A stretch of 64,000 nt of DNA from Pelobates cultripes (Eukaryota; Chordata; Amphibia; Anura; Pelobatidae), in assembly GCA_933207985.1 (NCBI GenBank), contig OW240912.1, forward strand, positions 77,938,199 to 78,002,198. Direction: 5' to 3'. This document shows positions 34,400-46,612 of this stretch, one piece after another. The notes under the pieces are model-generated. The model saw only the letters and a list, made by a program, of their open reading frames with translations, did not search any database and had not been told where the DNA came from. Positions within the stretch are counted from its first letter, which is position 1; every line of letters begins with the position of its first letter. The translations under genes were made by a program, and so were the position numbers.

Positions 34400-35296
34400 G
34401 TCAGCGTAGTGTGTGCCAACGGTTATCAATCCTGGCTTGCAGGCTGAACGGAAAGCCCCACTTATAGGGAATCCGTCTTTCTTGTAGCATGGTTGTTAGG
34501 GGTTTCAGCGCTCATCTGGCATCGAGCGTGAGGGACGATAGGTCCTGAAACAGCATTACCTGGGAGTCCATGTAAGCAATTGAGCGCTGGGCTCTGGCCG
34601 CTCTCATAATGGCATCTTTCTGTTGGAACGATGTGAGGCAGCAAATCATATCTCTGGGTTGTCCATCACTCCTGGGGCCACGTAATGCTCTGTGTGCTCG
34701 TTCCATGGGTATTTCGGGGGGGCGTCATCCCCGAGAAGATGCACAAAGAGGCCCGTCAGCAGTTCCCGTGGGGATTCGTCTTCGGTCTCGGGGAGGCCCC
34801 GCACTCGTATGTTGTTGCGGCGGCCTCTATTGTCCAGGTCTTCAACCTGTCTGCGCATCTCGAGGAGTATGTTCCCCTGCCGTGCGGTTGCCAAATCTGT
34901 AGCTTGCTGGTAGTGTGTGGTGTGGAGGCGGTGTTCCTCCAATTCATCCACCCTCTGTTCCAGTGCCGTTAGGTCTCTGCGCACCGCGGCTATTTCTTCC
35001 CGGATGACAGAGCGCAATTCCGAAACCAGGGCCGTTTTGTCCCCGCAGGTGAGCATGTTGGCGGATATAGCAGCCAGGTCGATCGACATCTGGGTCAGTG
35101 CATCAGTGCCAGGCGTGTCGCTCATGGAGCCTGCCACACTGCTGTTGCTCGGGGAGGAGGGCGCCATCTTGTCCGCGCCACGTGTGCCTCTGAGGTTCTG
35201 AGGAGTGGACAGGAATTCGTCCATGGAACCGGGTTGTTGGCTCGTGTGGGGTGAGGGTGGATGTCTCGGGGTCCCAGCTCGTTTGGGTTTCCCCAT
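34400..35296 (-). pseudogene. L1 ORF1p-like RNA-binding protein
   Basis: Starts MGKPKRAG at 35296 (second Met of the frame, matching the MGR start of the other L1 copy). A disordered N-terminus is followed by a coiled coil (about residues 95-160: SVIREEIAAVRRDLTALEQR onward) and the RRM-like NNIRVRGLPETEDE. A frameshift near 34660 moves the C-terminal domain to another frame (RDMICCLTSFQQKDAIMRAA). A stop at 34512 and further decay follow. ORF1p forms trimers and packages L1 RNA. Confidence 0.88.
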
Positions 35297-35395
35297 GAGG
35301 ACCACAGAGTTTGCTTAGGGTCTGGGCTTAAGCAGGTCGGGGCCTGGGAGCGAGTGCAGCGTGCGACTTACTCCATCTGCGGTCGAGCCACGCCC

Positions 35396-35409
35396 CGGCT
35401 GATCTTTCT
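35396..35409. repeat. Target-site duplication of the L1 (right)
   Basis: CGGCTGATCTTTCT, exact match to 29771-29784. Confidence 0.9.
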
Positions 35410-35439
35410 ATTCATTCATGCGTCTGTCTGATGAATGAA

Positions 35440-37100
35440 CTAATAGATGAAATTCCCGTTCGCATGTCCAGGTGTTTCACTGGGCATGTGCGGGAATCTC
35501 ACAGTCTGTCTAGTGTGGGCTGATGACGTGTCCCACAGGGACAATAAACCTGGCAACACAGAAACCTGGCAACACAGACCAAGGCCTACCAGCATGGCTG
35601 GTGCGGGGGAGGCGGCCACTCCCCCGTCGCCCTTGACAGCTAGCAGAGTGAAATTGGGCCCACGTTCCCCACCCTATGGACCGGTGGGGGTTATCCCAGT
35701 CCCAGGAGGGCTCCTTCGAATGATATGGCAGCAAACCAAGCCAAGTCGACCCAGCCCCAAAATGGCGGTGACTGGGCCAGAGTCACTCACCACAACACAA
35801 AAGGCAGATATCCTGGAGAGACTGGATGCCTTATTTGAAGCATTCTGGCACAAGATGGAGGAAAAACAAGCTGCAGCAAACACTTGGGTCGAGCACCTAC
35901 CGCAGGCGATGCCCTCTCGCACACGGATCAGTGGCACAACAAGCCGAAAATGGCAAGCCGGAAAATGGCGCGGAAAACAGTGAGACACCTCAGCGACACA
36001 CAAACCAGCAGGGCGTCTACATAAGACTGCTACCAAAATCCCACGCAGGCTGAAACCAGCCTCATCCCAGCCCAAACCAAAGCCTGGCACAAAAGCCATG
36101 AAGAGCCTGCACTCATACCCACGCCGGACCTGACCGACTCAGACAAGCAGATCCGGTCACTATCCAGCATGTACCCACAGGTATAAGCGGAGAAACCTCA
36201 CATCGGGACTGGGACCCGTGAGGAATGTGTTCTTGGATGGAGTACAGGTCTGGACAGTCGCCCCAGAAGGCTTAGGCTAAAATGAGGGGCATAGGGGGAC
36301 ACCCTGGGACTTTTGTATAGTTCTCATGTTTTAACCACTTGCACAACAAACTATGCAAGGCCTCAGCATACCCCCAACCAGAGGGCACCCAGGGCTAGCG
36401 TAATAGGGAAACCTCCCCAAAATACTACTGTATAAAACTCAATTATCCTTTACTGAATACCCTTGAGATCATACCCTATGTTGTATAAGCAATGCTAATG
36501 AGCTTCCGTGTTTCTCATATGTGACAGCACCAGCTTGCTTACATACGTAAAGGTACTACCTAGTCATATCAAACTATCTAATATTACCTACTTGACCAAG
36601 CTTGACGCTATTTTATCCTTTTCTCCTTGTCCCATACTGGATTTATTGCTTAAACATGTACTACTTTTGTTATCCTCAAAAATGTGCGTAGTTAACTCCA
36701 TACTTGTTTAAACTTACACACACGCATGTCTTATTACTCTTGCAACTTACTTTCTTAACTCTGTGACATACCGGAAAGTTTAAGCCTGGTTTTTGAAATG
36801 CAAATGTGCACCGTTTTCATGCCACTACCTCATTAGAATATCAGTATACACGCTGCAGATTTAAACTTATTGTCGGCTTACATTATGATCTTCCATACTC
36901 GATATAGACTACCTACTGACATACCTACCGTTTTACCTCTCGTTAAGCCTGAACGTTTTACTTTAAAATTGTGCAGTCTCAACCTATGCCATATATTGTT
37001 AGCTATAATTTGCAGGTACCTGCTATTGTGGCATAACCTGCATGTCTGTAATCCTCTTGCAAGCAAAAATAAAGAATTAAAAAAAATATATAATAATTTC
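35440..37100 (+). mobile_element. Poly(A) retroposon of unclassified family
   Basis: Plus-strand element ending near 37075 in GCAAAAATAAAGAATT and an A-rich tail. The last 150 bases resemble the end of the element finishing at 44936. It includes a 130-codon frame (35594-35983) beginning MAGAGEAATPPSP, with a charged helical stretch (KADILERLDALFEAFWHKME). I do not recognise a domain; it may be a degenerate ORF1-like protein. The tail suggests mobilisation by L1 machinery (inference). The 5' border is approximate. Confidence 0.5.
35594..35983 (+). pseudogene. Unrecognised retroposon frame, MAGAGEAA... protein
   Basis: 129 residues: a Pro/Ser-rich N-terminal half (PRSPPYGPVGVIPVPGGL), a predicted amphipathic helix at about residues 65-95, and a basic Arg/Lys-rich C-terminus. 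No family assignment. A proline-rich start followed by a helix and basic tail could suit a nucleic-acid-binding ORF1-type protein, but this is conjecture. It is carried by the retroposon above, so it is unlikely to be a host gene. Confidence 0.3.
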
Positions 37101-38149
37101 ATCACACACAATAAAAATCTGAAACACTTAAAATGTATTGGTATGAAATAATGCCAAACTCCATGGTGATTTTAAAAAACTATTTGGAAAAAATGAAATG
37201 AACTGGGTATTTATTTTAAAAACTCTTGTAGCAGACAGTCTAAATGTTGACTTCGATCTTTTTAATTTCCTTTAATAGTTCATAACTATACATTGCTCAC
37301 ATTAATTGTATTAACAGATTGTCATAATATTGACATATATTTTACTTAATATCCTGTCATCCTATATATCCCAGGACCAATTGGAATATTTATTCTGCTT
37401 TGATCTTAACTTTTTTTTTTTTTTTATAATTATATTTTTACATATATTTGTATTTAAAATAGGTATTTTAATTGTTATAATATTTTGCAGATATATATTT
37501 GTTTCACAATTGCTTCATATATAAGCAGCTTGTGTCACCATATTTTGCAAATATGCATCTGTTTTAACATTGCTTCCTATATATAAGCAACTTTCTTCTG
37601 TCTATACTATTTCCCCAAATATATTCTCCCCCTAACCTCGCCCCCCTACCCTACCTTAGCATCGTTCTCCCCTCCCTCTTCCCTATACACACACCCCCAG
37701 TCACTCATGTCATTAGAACGCATCATTAGGAAGCGCATCCACGCTAGTACTGGTGTCTTCCCTTTGAAGTTTGCATCATTAGGACATGCCCCCCTACCTG
37801 CGCCGCACACAAACGCGCATCTGTCTACGTATAGGAGGGTCACACTATAAACTCACCCATTTTTTCATCACTCGGACAATACTGGTGGCTATACTACAGT
37901 CCTCATGATCCTTCGCGTAAAATGACCGCTGATCACATGACCTCCTTTCCTTCAATATACTTTCACAACCCGCATTTTCTACTACTACTTATTTATTTCA
38001 ATCATATATACACACACACACACACACTTCTGTTTCTTAATATATGAATTTCTAACTTTGTTTTAATATACTAATTATGTAATTATGAGGTCATTTAGGT
38101 GCCATTTTAATTACGCAAGCTGTCTTATTCCCTTTATAAACCCATGCTT
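37101..38149. other. AT-rich non-coding DNA
   Basis: Contains a T tract (37410-37426), a duplicated phrase around ATATATAAGCA (37519 and 37580) and a (CA)n run (38010-38028). Nothing coding is supported. Confidence 0.4.
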
Positions 38150-38631
38150 GCCAGGTTATGTTCTCTGCATTTCCACTTGATAAAGCCTGCTGGCAAAACG
38201 CATTGTGGACATTTTAATAACTGCATTGTATTTTATTAAAGATATTTTGGCCACTTCCTTTCTGTGAGTTGTCATTTTACTATTTTATTTTTATATTTTT
38301 TTTTACCTTGCTTCTGAGTTTTTATCCTGTTCCAGTGAGACATTACTCCAAAGAATCCTAGGTGGGGATTATACCACTCAAGGTCTATACATTGAGCAGT
38401 CCGCCTGCTTATGTAAATGTGAGTAATTATTTTAATTTTCGTACTCCTGATTTTTAAATAGAGAGCACTATTGCTGTTCCTTTTATATTTCATATGACCC
38501 TCCTTCAAACAAGACAGTATCTATACTATCTCACGAATCCTGCAAGTGGGGATTATACCACTGTACGCACTTCATACTAGAGCTAGTTCCTAAACTCTTA
38601 AAAACGTGAGTAGGATCATATCAGACTTTTT
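38150..38631. repeat. Dispersed repeat family, copy 3, left half
   Basis: Parallels 22835-23290: CACTTGATAAAGCCTGC, GATATTTTGGCCACTTCC, AGGTGGGGATTATACCACTC (38361), AGTGGGGATTATACCACTG (38545), CATACTAGAGCTAGTTCC. It is interrupted at 38631 by the L1 insertion and resumes at 41311. Confidence 0.8.
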
Positions 38632-41310
38632 ATAAATTCTTTATTTTGAATGTGCATGAGATTACAATACATCCTGCATTGCCACAACAGCAAATGTGAG
38701 GATTTGCAGTACATTCAATGATACATGTAGGTTGACATTGAGGACTGTTAGAGACAATGCTTTGCATCATTTGAGAGAACAGCATGAAATTTTATATTTA
38801 AAGTATGGTAACTAGTTAAACATAACACTTGTTTGTCTGGGCAGAGAGTGTCTTCGTGACGAGTCGTGTTAGGTAAGTTAGTAAGAACGATTAAGCCTCA
38901 CAACACTGATGGAGGAAAAACATGGGTGACCGAAGTAATGTAGTGGAGTAATATAGTGGCACATTGTTAAGTTATATATATCCCGCAGGCTAAACAGGCT
39001 AGACAGTATAAGTCTGGAGTGACTAGTGAAGGGAAGTAGCTAAATTTGGTTGTAGACCTGATGATGGCAATTTAAGCAAGGTAGGAGTATATACCTCTTC
39101 CGGCTGCATGGTACATTTTAGGAGTTCTGGCAGTGGGCTCCCTTTTTTTCTTTTCTTGTTCCCTTTTTTTTCTGTTTCCCTTTTCCTTTCGCATGATTTT
39201 AGCTTATAAACAGCATTGAGGTTGTACGTAAATTGGGCAGTGGCATGAGAAATGCACAGTGTTATACGTATAGTTATACCAGTCATCAGCATGGCTATCC
39301 CGTTTTGTCATTAAAATATAGTGCAAAGATAAGTTTAAAGGTAAGCTCAGACAGGTTTAGTAAAATGAGAGTAGTAATCTGGCTATACATGCTGCTTGAA
39401 ACAATTGAGCTTGAGTTCCTATTACTATTTGTGGTCAGACATTGCAAGCGGTCAATATTGATATAAGATGGCTAGTCATGTCCCACTGCCCAGCTACGGG
39501 CCAGCAGAGCCTATGATGCATCCAAACAGGGTGGGGGCACGTAATGAGACTAGTACAATTGTACATTAATAGTTACGCAGGAGTTAACTTGAAGTAACCA
39601 TGAGATATAAGATATGAACCAGTGATCACAGGCTAAGCTAAGATGTCTGTGCAATATTCAGATGCTTTGAGTGCCAAACCTAAACATAAATTATAGCATG
39701 GCTCAATGGTGAAATTTAGGTACTCGCCGTAGAACCCCCCCCAAAAAAATTAATATGAAACAAGAACAATAATAACCATTGGGTTGCTAGTCGTTTCAAC
39801 ATATGGGTACCGCAAGCATTGTATGCGTGTTCTGAGCGTCCTTGAGAGCTTTGTAGCCGACGCCAAGAGCTTGTAGGCTGCAGGTGCATAACTGCCAGAG
39901 TCAACCACAATGCAAGCAGCCCAGTGTTTTATGGCAACTGGTATATGATCTACATAGTAAAAAAAATAAAAAAATAAAAAAAGTTCTGCAAAGTTCAGTA
40001 GCCATTCTTCAGGTGCCTAGAGAAAGTGGGGTTTTGCTTCGGTCTTCGTCAGACCTCCCAGGGAGACTTTTCCACTTGGACTGCGCCGCTCTGTGTGTCG
40101 GTAGTGCGTGGGTGCAGTCCAGGTAATGAGCAGATCAGCCGATGCCCCGGGGTGGGAGGCTGGAAGTGGGTGGATGCTGAAGATTTATGTGGTCACTGAG
40201 GCGTAGGTGACCGGCGTGGTGCTCCGCAGTCTGAATGGGGCATTGTTTGCTGGGTCCCAGCTGTGGGTCGGGGTGGCGGGGGCACAAGGTCCCGCTTGTA
40301 GGGGTGAATCCAGTGATGGATCTAGGGTGTGCAGAAGGGCCTCTGCGTCTTGCATGCTGTAAATTTGGTGTGTTGTTTTGCCTTGTTGTACCCGGAGCAA
40401 GTGTGAAGGCCGCCAGCGATACGGTATGTTGTTGCGCCGGAGTGTGGAGGTGAGAGGCTGCAGTGACCTGCGCCACGCCAGAGTGCCACTGGATAGGTCG
40501 GCGTAAAAGGTTAGTTTAGCGTTTTCAAATTGTATGGGGGTTTTACCCCGGATGGCTGTGAGAACCGTTGATTTGTCAGTATAGTGTCCCTTGTGGCCAC
40601 GTCTGGGGCCCCAGCGGGCTTTGGGATCCGGAAGAGATCCGTGGGCATGACGGCCCTGGCTTGGTCCGTGGGCAGAATGGTGGCAAGCAGGCGTTTGATC
40701 GTGTGCGGTAGGTCATCCTCCGGCAACCCCTCTGGGATTCCCCTGACCTTAATGTTAAGTCTCCGTCTTGTGTCTTCTTGGGCTGCGAAGCGCCGTTCAT
40801 ACATCATAGTTTGGTTGCGCAGGTCCCGTATGTCGCTTTGCAGTGAGGCGATAGTGTGCTGCTGTTTTTGGGATGATTCCTCTAGTATAGTGATGCGGCC
40901 TGTCAGGCCCTTCAGCTCTCCCCTTAGTGCGGTGACATCCGCGAGGATGTTCTTTTGTAGGTCTGCTAGCAGGGTCTTTAATACCCCGGTTGTTACCAGT
41001 TCGGCGTCTGTGTCCTTCCTAAGTTTGTTGGGTTTTGCCCTCAGCATTGGGTCTGGGGCTAGGAGGCATTCATCTTCAGCTCCCTCTGAGCAGTCGTCGG
41101 AGAAATCCGAGCAGCCTCCGTGGAGCACCGCCATATTGGAACCGCTCGGGCCGCGTGCTTGTCGCCACATATCCCCTATTGTGAGTCCTGGGGCTTGTTT
41201 GTCCGGCAACAGTTTCTTGTGTTTGCGTCCCATTAGTGTTTAAGGGGTGCCCGCTTTTAGTCAGTGGTTATTGGGGGTCGTATCAGCCGTTTTTAAGTTT
41301 ATTTTCTCCC
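38632..41310 (-). mobile_element. Short L1 carrying ORF1 only (half-L1-like)
   Basis: Flanked by CATATCAGACTTTTT at 38617-38631 and 41311-41325, an exact 15-bp duplication. At 2.7 kb it has an ORF1 (41233-40135) followed by 1.5 kb with no recognisable ORF2 and a 3' end reading AAAATAAAGAATTTATAAAAA on the minus strand without its last A's necessarily being templated. The host repeat has an uninterrupted relative at 23277-23320, giving an empty-site comparison. Either ORF2 was deleted before transposition or this is a true ORF1-only lineage, as known in mammals (HAL1). Confidence 0.82.
40135..41233 (-). pseudogene. L1 ORF1p-like RNA-binding protein (second copy)
   Basis: Starts MGRKHKKLLPDKQ at 41233. 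It has an acidic linker, a coiled coil (about residues 85-150: LLADLQKNILADVTALRGEL onward), then RRLNIKVRGIPEGLPEDDL (RRM-like) and FRIPKPAGAPDVATRD. A frameshift near 40560 moves the C-terminal domain to other frames, where TPTSGT and SLQPLTSTLRRNNIPYRW with PSHLLRVQQGK are readable to about 40190. The N-terminal 190 residues are intact. Only about a third identity with the other ORF1 is visible by eye, so it is a different L1 subfamily. Confidence 0.88.
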
Positions 41311-41560
41311 CATATCAGACTTTTTTACCAGCTGCTACCTGATTGTTCAATATATTGCACCATTAGTTGCTTCTTTTATCTCCACTCCACGTACGGACTT
41401 TAAGAACATGCTTACTTCATAGAGAGCCTTCCCCTTGATTGAAGTACCGTTGGCTTTGACATACAGTATTCTAAAGGTTTTCCTGGACTCTACCTCTGAA
41501 ACTCATTTTTACTTAATTTTTTATTATATATATCTCTATCTCTATCTGTTTTACCTGCTT
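41311..41560. repeat. Dispersed repeat family, copy 3, right half
   Basis: Continues the repeat after the L1: CAGACTTTTTTACCAGCTGC parallels 23287-23310. It peters out in a CTATCTC-type simple repeat near 41530. Confidence 0.7.
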
Positions 41561-41596
41561 TTAGTACATATTCACTGGCACCGCCAGAGCTGTAAT

Positions 41597-42118
41597 TAAA
41601 GGGAAACTTTAGGAACCCAGACCACTTCAGATCTTTAAAGAGGTCTGGATACACTGTCCCAGGTCCCTTAACCCTGAGCAGGTAATTATTGTAGTTTTTA
41701 AGAAACTGCAATAAGTACCTGCTAGGGTTAACTCAATAGGGTTGCAAGCCAATTCCTGCTCTACCAGACAGCCACTGGAGACTTATGTGCTGTTTGATGA
41801 CTTTTGTCATCTAACGGACGCTGGATGTTATCACGATATACATGGGGGCATCCAGCATCACCCAAAATCCTAATGCAACAGTGGCCATTGCTGACTTAGG
41901 TGGTGGGAGGAGAGAAGGCGGACCCAAGCCAGAACCGAGGGACATCAGTGCTGGACCCAAGTAAGTGACAGAAAGTGTTTTTAACCCCTTGTACGGGGAG
42001 TCAACTCCCCCATGGCATAGAAGGGGTTAAAAAAATAAATTAAAAAAATGTCTGTCGCACTATAGCTTCTCCCTTTGCTTGTTTTCCTGGCGCTATAGAT
42101 TCCCTTCAAATTGGATTG
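41597..42118. mobile_element. MITE with TTAAAGGGA ends
   Basis: Left end TTAAAGGGAAACTTTAG; right end GCGCTATAGATTCCCTT, inverted relative to it. Related to the 3380 and 61569 families. Contains a short inverted repeat around CCAGACCACTTCAG/CTTTAAAGAGGTCTGG. No coding capacity. Confidence 0.6.
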
Positions 42119-43400
42119 TAAAGGGGAGATGCACAATGGGAAAACTACGTTTTTTTAAATTAAATAGAAGAGTAAGGGGGATCCTAAATGGTCCAGCTTA
42201 TACACAAAAACTACTTATAAGCAGGTAAATAGAACAAGGGAATATAATTAACGGCCACCTCAACGCTCAATTTTTTTTATAACCACCACTCCTCACACTA
42301 TAGGACAAATAGTAATTAAAATAAATAAATAATAACATAAACATAAGTAATCAAACAGGTGGTGATCATGTTCGGTTATATGCTCCAATATGAATTATAG
42401 TGAGCCATAATCCAAGGTAAATTGCATGCAATCAGGGCATTATCTTATTTAATTCATTTAAAAAGACACAAATGTGCTTTAAATATTACAAACAAAGCAT
42501 GCTGGATAAGTCTGCAGCTAAGATTTTTCATAGGCTGTCCTTTATAAATTGATAGATTTTCTAAGAGTTATGTCTTCATACACGACTATAAAAGTAATTG
42601 AATATAAAATAGATAAATAATCCAGTGTTATTGTATCACCACACCAGGCAAGCTTTCAACCTCTTCATTATAGTCTTTACCAATACAGGAAGGATTAATA
42701 TTTTTAAAGAGATTTAGCAAGGTAAAACAGGTGTAACTCTGGAATAAAGTGCTACTAATTGAATTTTACATGTAATTACAAACTAGGTAGGAATAAATTA
42801 TACATTTTTGTGGACTTACCTAGTGAACATGATCCTAGCAAAAGTAATAGTGGAATCATCTCAAGGTGCAACTTTGCCTACAGATGTTGTAAATATGGAG
42901 ACCGTAACAGGGAGTATAACTTCATACAGATCGCAACCACAGGAAATGTAAGCACTTCGTGGTTTGCTGTATAAATTTGGCCAGTCTGTCCCCAGAACCA
43001 TAGCGAAGCCTATACTTGTTATGCTGGTTCTGCAAAATTGAGTGAAAATGAAAGATAATTGTTTAGTGTAATTTTATATGCCAATCTAATTGCAGTTTTG
43101 TTGTATTCTACATATTTTCAATATTAAAAGGGACTGTCACTTCTCAGAATTTAATAAACATATCATCTTTATGAAACTTAATGCTGACTGTGTTACAATT
43201 GCATTGAAATTCCATTGCAATCCAAAGATACCATAAGACAAAGTAGGAAATTAATTTTCTTAGGGGCAAGCCTGATGGTGACAAAAGGTGGTTCTCCACC
43301 GCCAACATTTCTACAATCCCAGCTACTATAACGTGATAGCTGTGGGATTCAGGCATTGTCTAACTCACAGCAGAGACCCTGGGATCCTTCATAGACCTCA
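42119..43400. other. Unassigned AT-rich DNA
   Basis: No gene or repeat family recognised. Frames at 42759-42974 and 43144-43356 lack motifs. Confidence 0.3.
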
Positions 43401-43919
43401 AAGTTGTAGTCAAGTACTAGAGTAGCAATGATGCAGCTTCTGGCAGATGTACTGCCTAGAGCGTAGATCTACAGGAAGAAGATGGCGGCAGCTTCAGGTA
43501 AGTTAACTGACCTTCCACTATACCCAGTGACCAACGGAGGCGCATCACTGCTGTTGTAGCACTTGATGCACCTTCTATCCCACAGACTAGTCACTGGCTT
43601 TCCAGGACCATTGTGAGCCCTAAATGCCACCCTGAAGGCCTTTCTGGATTTTCTGCATTGTTGTTGTGCAGTCCCAGCCATCAGTTGCTAAGCACTTCCT
43701 ATGAACATGCAATTCAAGATTAGCCTAGATTATGGCTCTGGATTTACCTCTACCTTCCACTAGCACAGCCACACAATTCTAATGTACATAGCCAAAACCC
43801 AATTGGCCCAATTAATCTCCCTATTGCCTGTGGGCACTGGTCCATTCATTTAGATGAAGTCACATGACTCTCTGCTGTTATGCATGATGGATACAGGGTT
43901 CTGATCATTATGGAGTTCA

Positions 43920-44936
43920 GCTGATACTCTTAGCCAATGAACATGGCTACTGCAAGAAAAATCTAAGAGGGGATGCATGCCTGCAGGCGTTGTCACGTGT
44001 TAATGCAATGATTTCTCTGTGGAAGGGCCTGACGCACCACAAAGCTGAAGCCTCACTACCCCCCCCCCCCCTTTGGATGAGAATGCTGATTCATCCTGCC
44101 CCTGAGATCATTGTGGCACCTCTCGGATCATCACGAAGAGCTCAACGTCACGCAGTATCCCTTAGCGTGAGCCCAACACGATGGAGATGGCAGAGGCCTT
44201 GTCGGAATCCCCACAGGAAAGCACTAAGCAGGCTGCATGATGGCTGACTGCCCTTGTAACTGGCAATTCTCAGAGCGATGAAATGCAGATAGAAAAGCAT
44301 CTGCAGACGCAAGAACCCTGGCTGACATCTCTACATCTAAGCCTGCACCGCATAAATATGTGGGACTGTGAGATACCCACAATGGGCATAGGCTGATCAC
44401 AAACATGAACCTCTTGCTCTTTATACCAGCACAGTTTGCTATTGTTATCTCAGCATGCTTAATCAGTTTACTGTGCTAATTTAGTCTAGGCCCTATACTT
44501 GAGATTTCTCCTATTCTTGCAGTCTCGCATTAGCAAGCTGTATAACTTTTAAATTGGACGACTTTACCTAATCCCTAGGGATCTCTGGAGTGGTATAAAC
44601 TACTCATAGTTAATCCATACGACATCTGGCTTAGCCTACATTTTTTTAGCTTAGACATGTGAACCTAGCTTGCTGTATTATTTTAGTTTCATATCACCAT
44701 GTCAGGACAATAAACTACAGTTTTAATAGTTCAGTATAAACTTAGACCTAGCCTACTTTATCTTTTTTCACTTCACCTTATTTTACTTTAAAATAGTGCA
44801 ATGTATTTACATGCCATGCTTATGTACCAATATGTATGATACTGAGTGCCCGTCGAGGCTGCCATGACATCACAAGCTTGCCTGTAATTACCCGCACTGC
44901 AAAAATAAAGAATTGTAAAAAAAAAAAAAAAAAAAC
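43920..44936 (+). mobile_element. Poly(A) retroposon, relative of 35440-37100
   Basis: Ends in GCAAAAATAAAGAATTGT and a 19-base A tract (44918-44936). Shares the 3' pattern TTACTTTAAAAT(T/A)GTGCA with the 35440 element. The body holds only broken frames. The 5' end was not located precisely; a C tract lies at 44062-44073. Confidence 0.55.
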
Positions 44937-45159
44937 ACATGCAAAAAAAGCTATAGAAACACTGGATGCATTTTGCATCTACACTTTCTCAGAAAGTTAT
45001 TAATTTTATAATACTAAACTATAATATATCCTGGCAATGAATAAGACAATATATATAGAATGGCACAGAACTGTTGAGCAATAACATTATTTGACATAGA
45101 AATGTAAAAAAGCATTAATAATGAAAGTTAAATATCTATAATAGTGACGAAATGTAAAA

Positions 45160-45590
45160 GATTTCTTTTTTGTCAATCTTTATTTTATTGAGGCATGTTA
45201 TTGTTTTACAACATTGAAATAGGAGTCATTATAGACATATGAGCAGAACAGGCAGGTTCGTATTAGGACATTTAACTGTGTGAGGTCGGCTTCATTTTAT
45301 AGAAATTAAAAAGTAAAAAGACGACTTCAAACTTAGACATTTATATGAAAAAAGTAAATAATACAACCATATCCGGTCTGATTATGAATCACTTTGACTG
45401 ACCACAGTTTGAAAACTCTCATTTTATTTGCAAGAAAGGAGGAAGTTAAGTAAAACATACAGGTGGGAAAATAAGCAGTGGCTTATGCCACAAATATAGA
45501 TGGTATAGTTAAATTTAACATATTGAGATGTAGAGGAAATTGTCAATCTAACATGACCTAGTTTCCTTATATTTCACATAACTGGTGCCC
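45160..45590 (-). mobile_element. Probable L1 3' end fragment
   Basis: TTGTCAATCTTTATTTTATT at its left, read from the minus strand, ends AATAAAATAAAGATTGAC with following A's, similar to the L1 3' end at 29785-29830. No coding part retained. The right boundary is a guess. Confidence 0.35.
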
Positions 45591-45749
45591 CATATATAAA
45601 ACCTATATAAATAAAAATACAACTGTGCATGCAGTCACACACAGAGACTCCAGTCACACATAGACACACAGACACTCCACATGGAGATGTACCTGCATCC
45701 ATACTTGTCATTGCCTATATGATGGAATTTGGAGTTACATGGTATAAAT

Positions 45750-45890
45750 CAGGGGTGCCCAAAACGTAGATGTTGTAGAACTACAACTCCCATGATGCTT
45801 TGCATGCTTTTAGAATGCCTTTAGAATGACAAAGCACCGTGGAAGCTGTAGTTTTAAAATATCTGGGGATCTACGAATTGGGCACCCCTG
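45750..45890. mobile_element. 141-bp hAT-like MITE
   Basis: Perfect inverted ends CAGGGGTGCCCAA. The flanks GTATAAAT and GTATAGAT are an 8-bp target duplication with one mismatch. The inside is partly palindromic (ACTACAACTCCCATGATGCT against an inverted diverged copy). Confidence 0.85.
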
Positions 45891-46273
45891 GTATAGATCA
45901 TGCAGTATGATATAGTATAACGTAGAATGTGACATATTGTGATATAATGTTCTGTTTGATCAAGGGACTAAATACAGCATATGGGCTGAACTGTACAAAT
46001 ATAGGATCATAAGATGAAATATGGTAAGTATGTGGAATCATAACAGGAGTACACAGTCTAAGCGCAAGACTTATTTTTGTGTAGCAGTGTGTTTGTCATG
46101 TTTTTTCTTTAACAAATGCCAAACAAAAAAATAAGAACTGCTCACTTTTTATTTTGAGGCAGTTTCAGCACGGCAAACTGATGTGGCAGCAAAGCAGAGA
46201 GAAACTGACAGTCCTTGAAAATAGAAGTTTAGGTCATGTGTACAGAGTTAGTCCATAAGCAATGTCCTTTATC

Positions 46274-46612
46274 CAGGGACGTCTTTAACGTGGGGCAAAC
46301 CGGGCAGCTGCCCCGGGCCCAGTTACTCAGGGGGGCCCAAAGCAGCTGCCCCGTGGGTCCTGCTGCCCTCTACTATTTCCCAGCACTAAGAAGACTCACC
46401 GGGTGGCCCATGCACTAACGGCCACCCGGTGGGGCTTTGTCAGCAGGAGTCCGGTCGCACGCTGTATCCCTTTAACAGCGCGACCGGCCGCATGTTTTTC
46501 GGCAGCGCTGGGAGGAATTGACGGTCGCGCGTCACTTCCTCCCAGTGAAAACATAGAGCCGCACGGGAAAGATCAAGGAGGCAGTGAGGAGGGGGGCTGA
46601 GCCAGGAGAGCC
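46274..46612. mobile_element. hAT MITE, truncated relative of 1069-1462
   Basis: Shares CAGGG(C/A)CGTCTTTAACGTGG and GGGCAAACCGGGCAGYTGCC, then ATTGACGGTCGCGCGTCACT. It lacks the right terminal repeat; an extra GGGGGGCCCAAAGCAGCTGC is present relative to the first copy. Confidence 0.8.

Larger units (their letters stand above)
29785..35395 (-). mobile_element. L1-clade LINE, full-length ends, internally deleted
   Basis: Minus-strand element of about 5.6 kb bounded by an exact 14-bp duplication. The 3' end shows AATAAA and a poly(A) tract (T run at 29784-29797 on the plus strand). The GC-rich 5' end lies near 35395. ORF1 (35296-34400) and ORF2 (33227-30437) are in the usual order. Both carry frameshifts, and the catalytic part of the reverse transcriptase is missing at about 31585. 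The perfect duplication argues for a comparatively recent insertion. Confidence 0.9.

Noticed and set aside
40584..41243. 219-codon plus-strand frame, Ser/Arg-rich
   Set aside because: It is the antisense shadow of the L1 ORF1, whose minus-strand translation has clear coiled-coil and RRM-like motifs.
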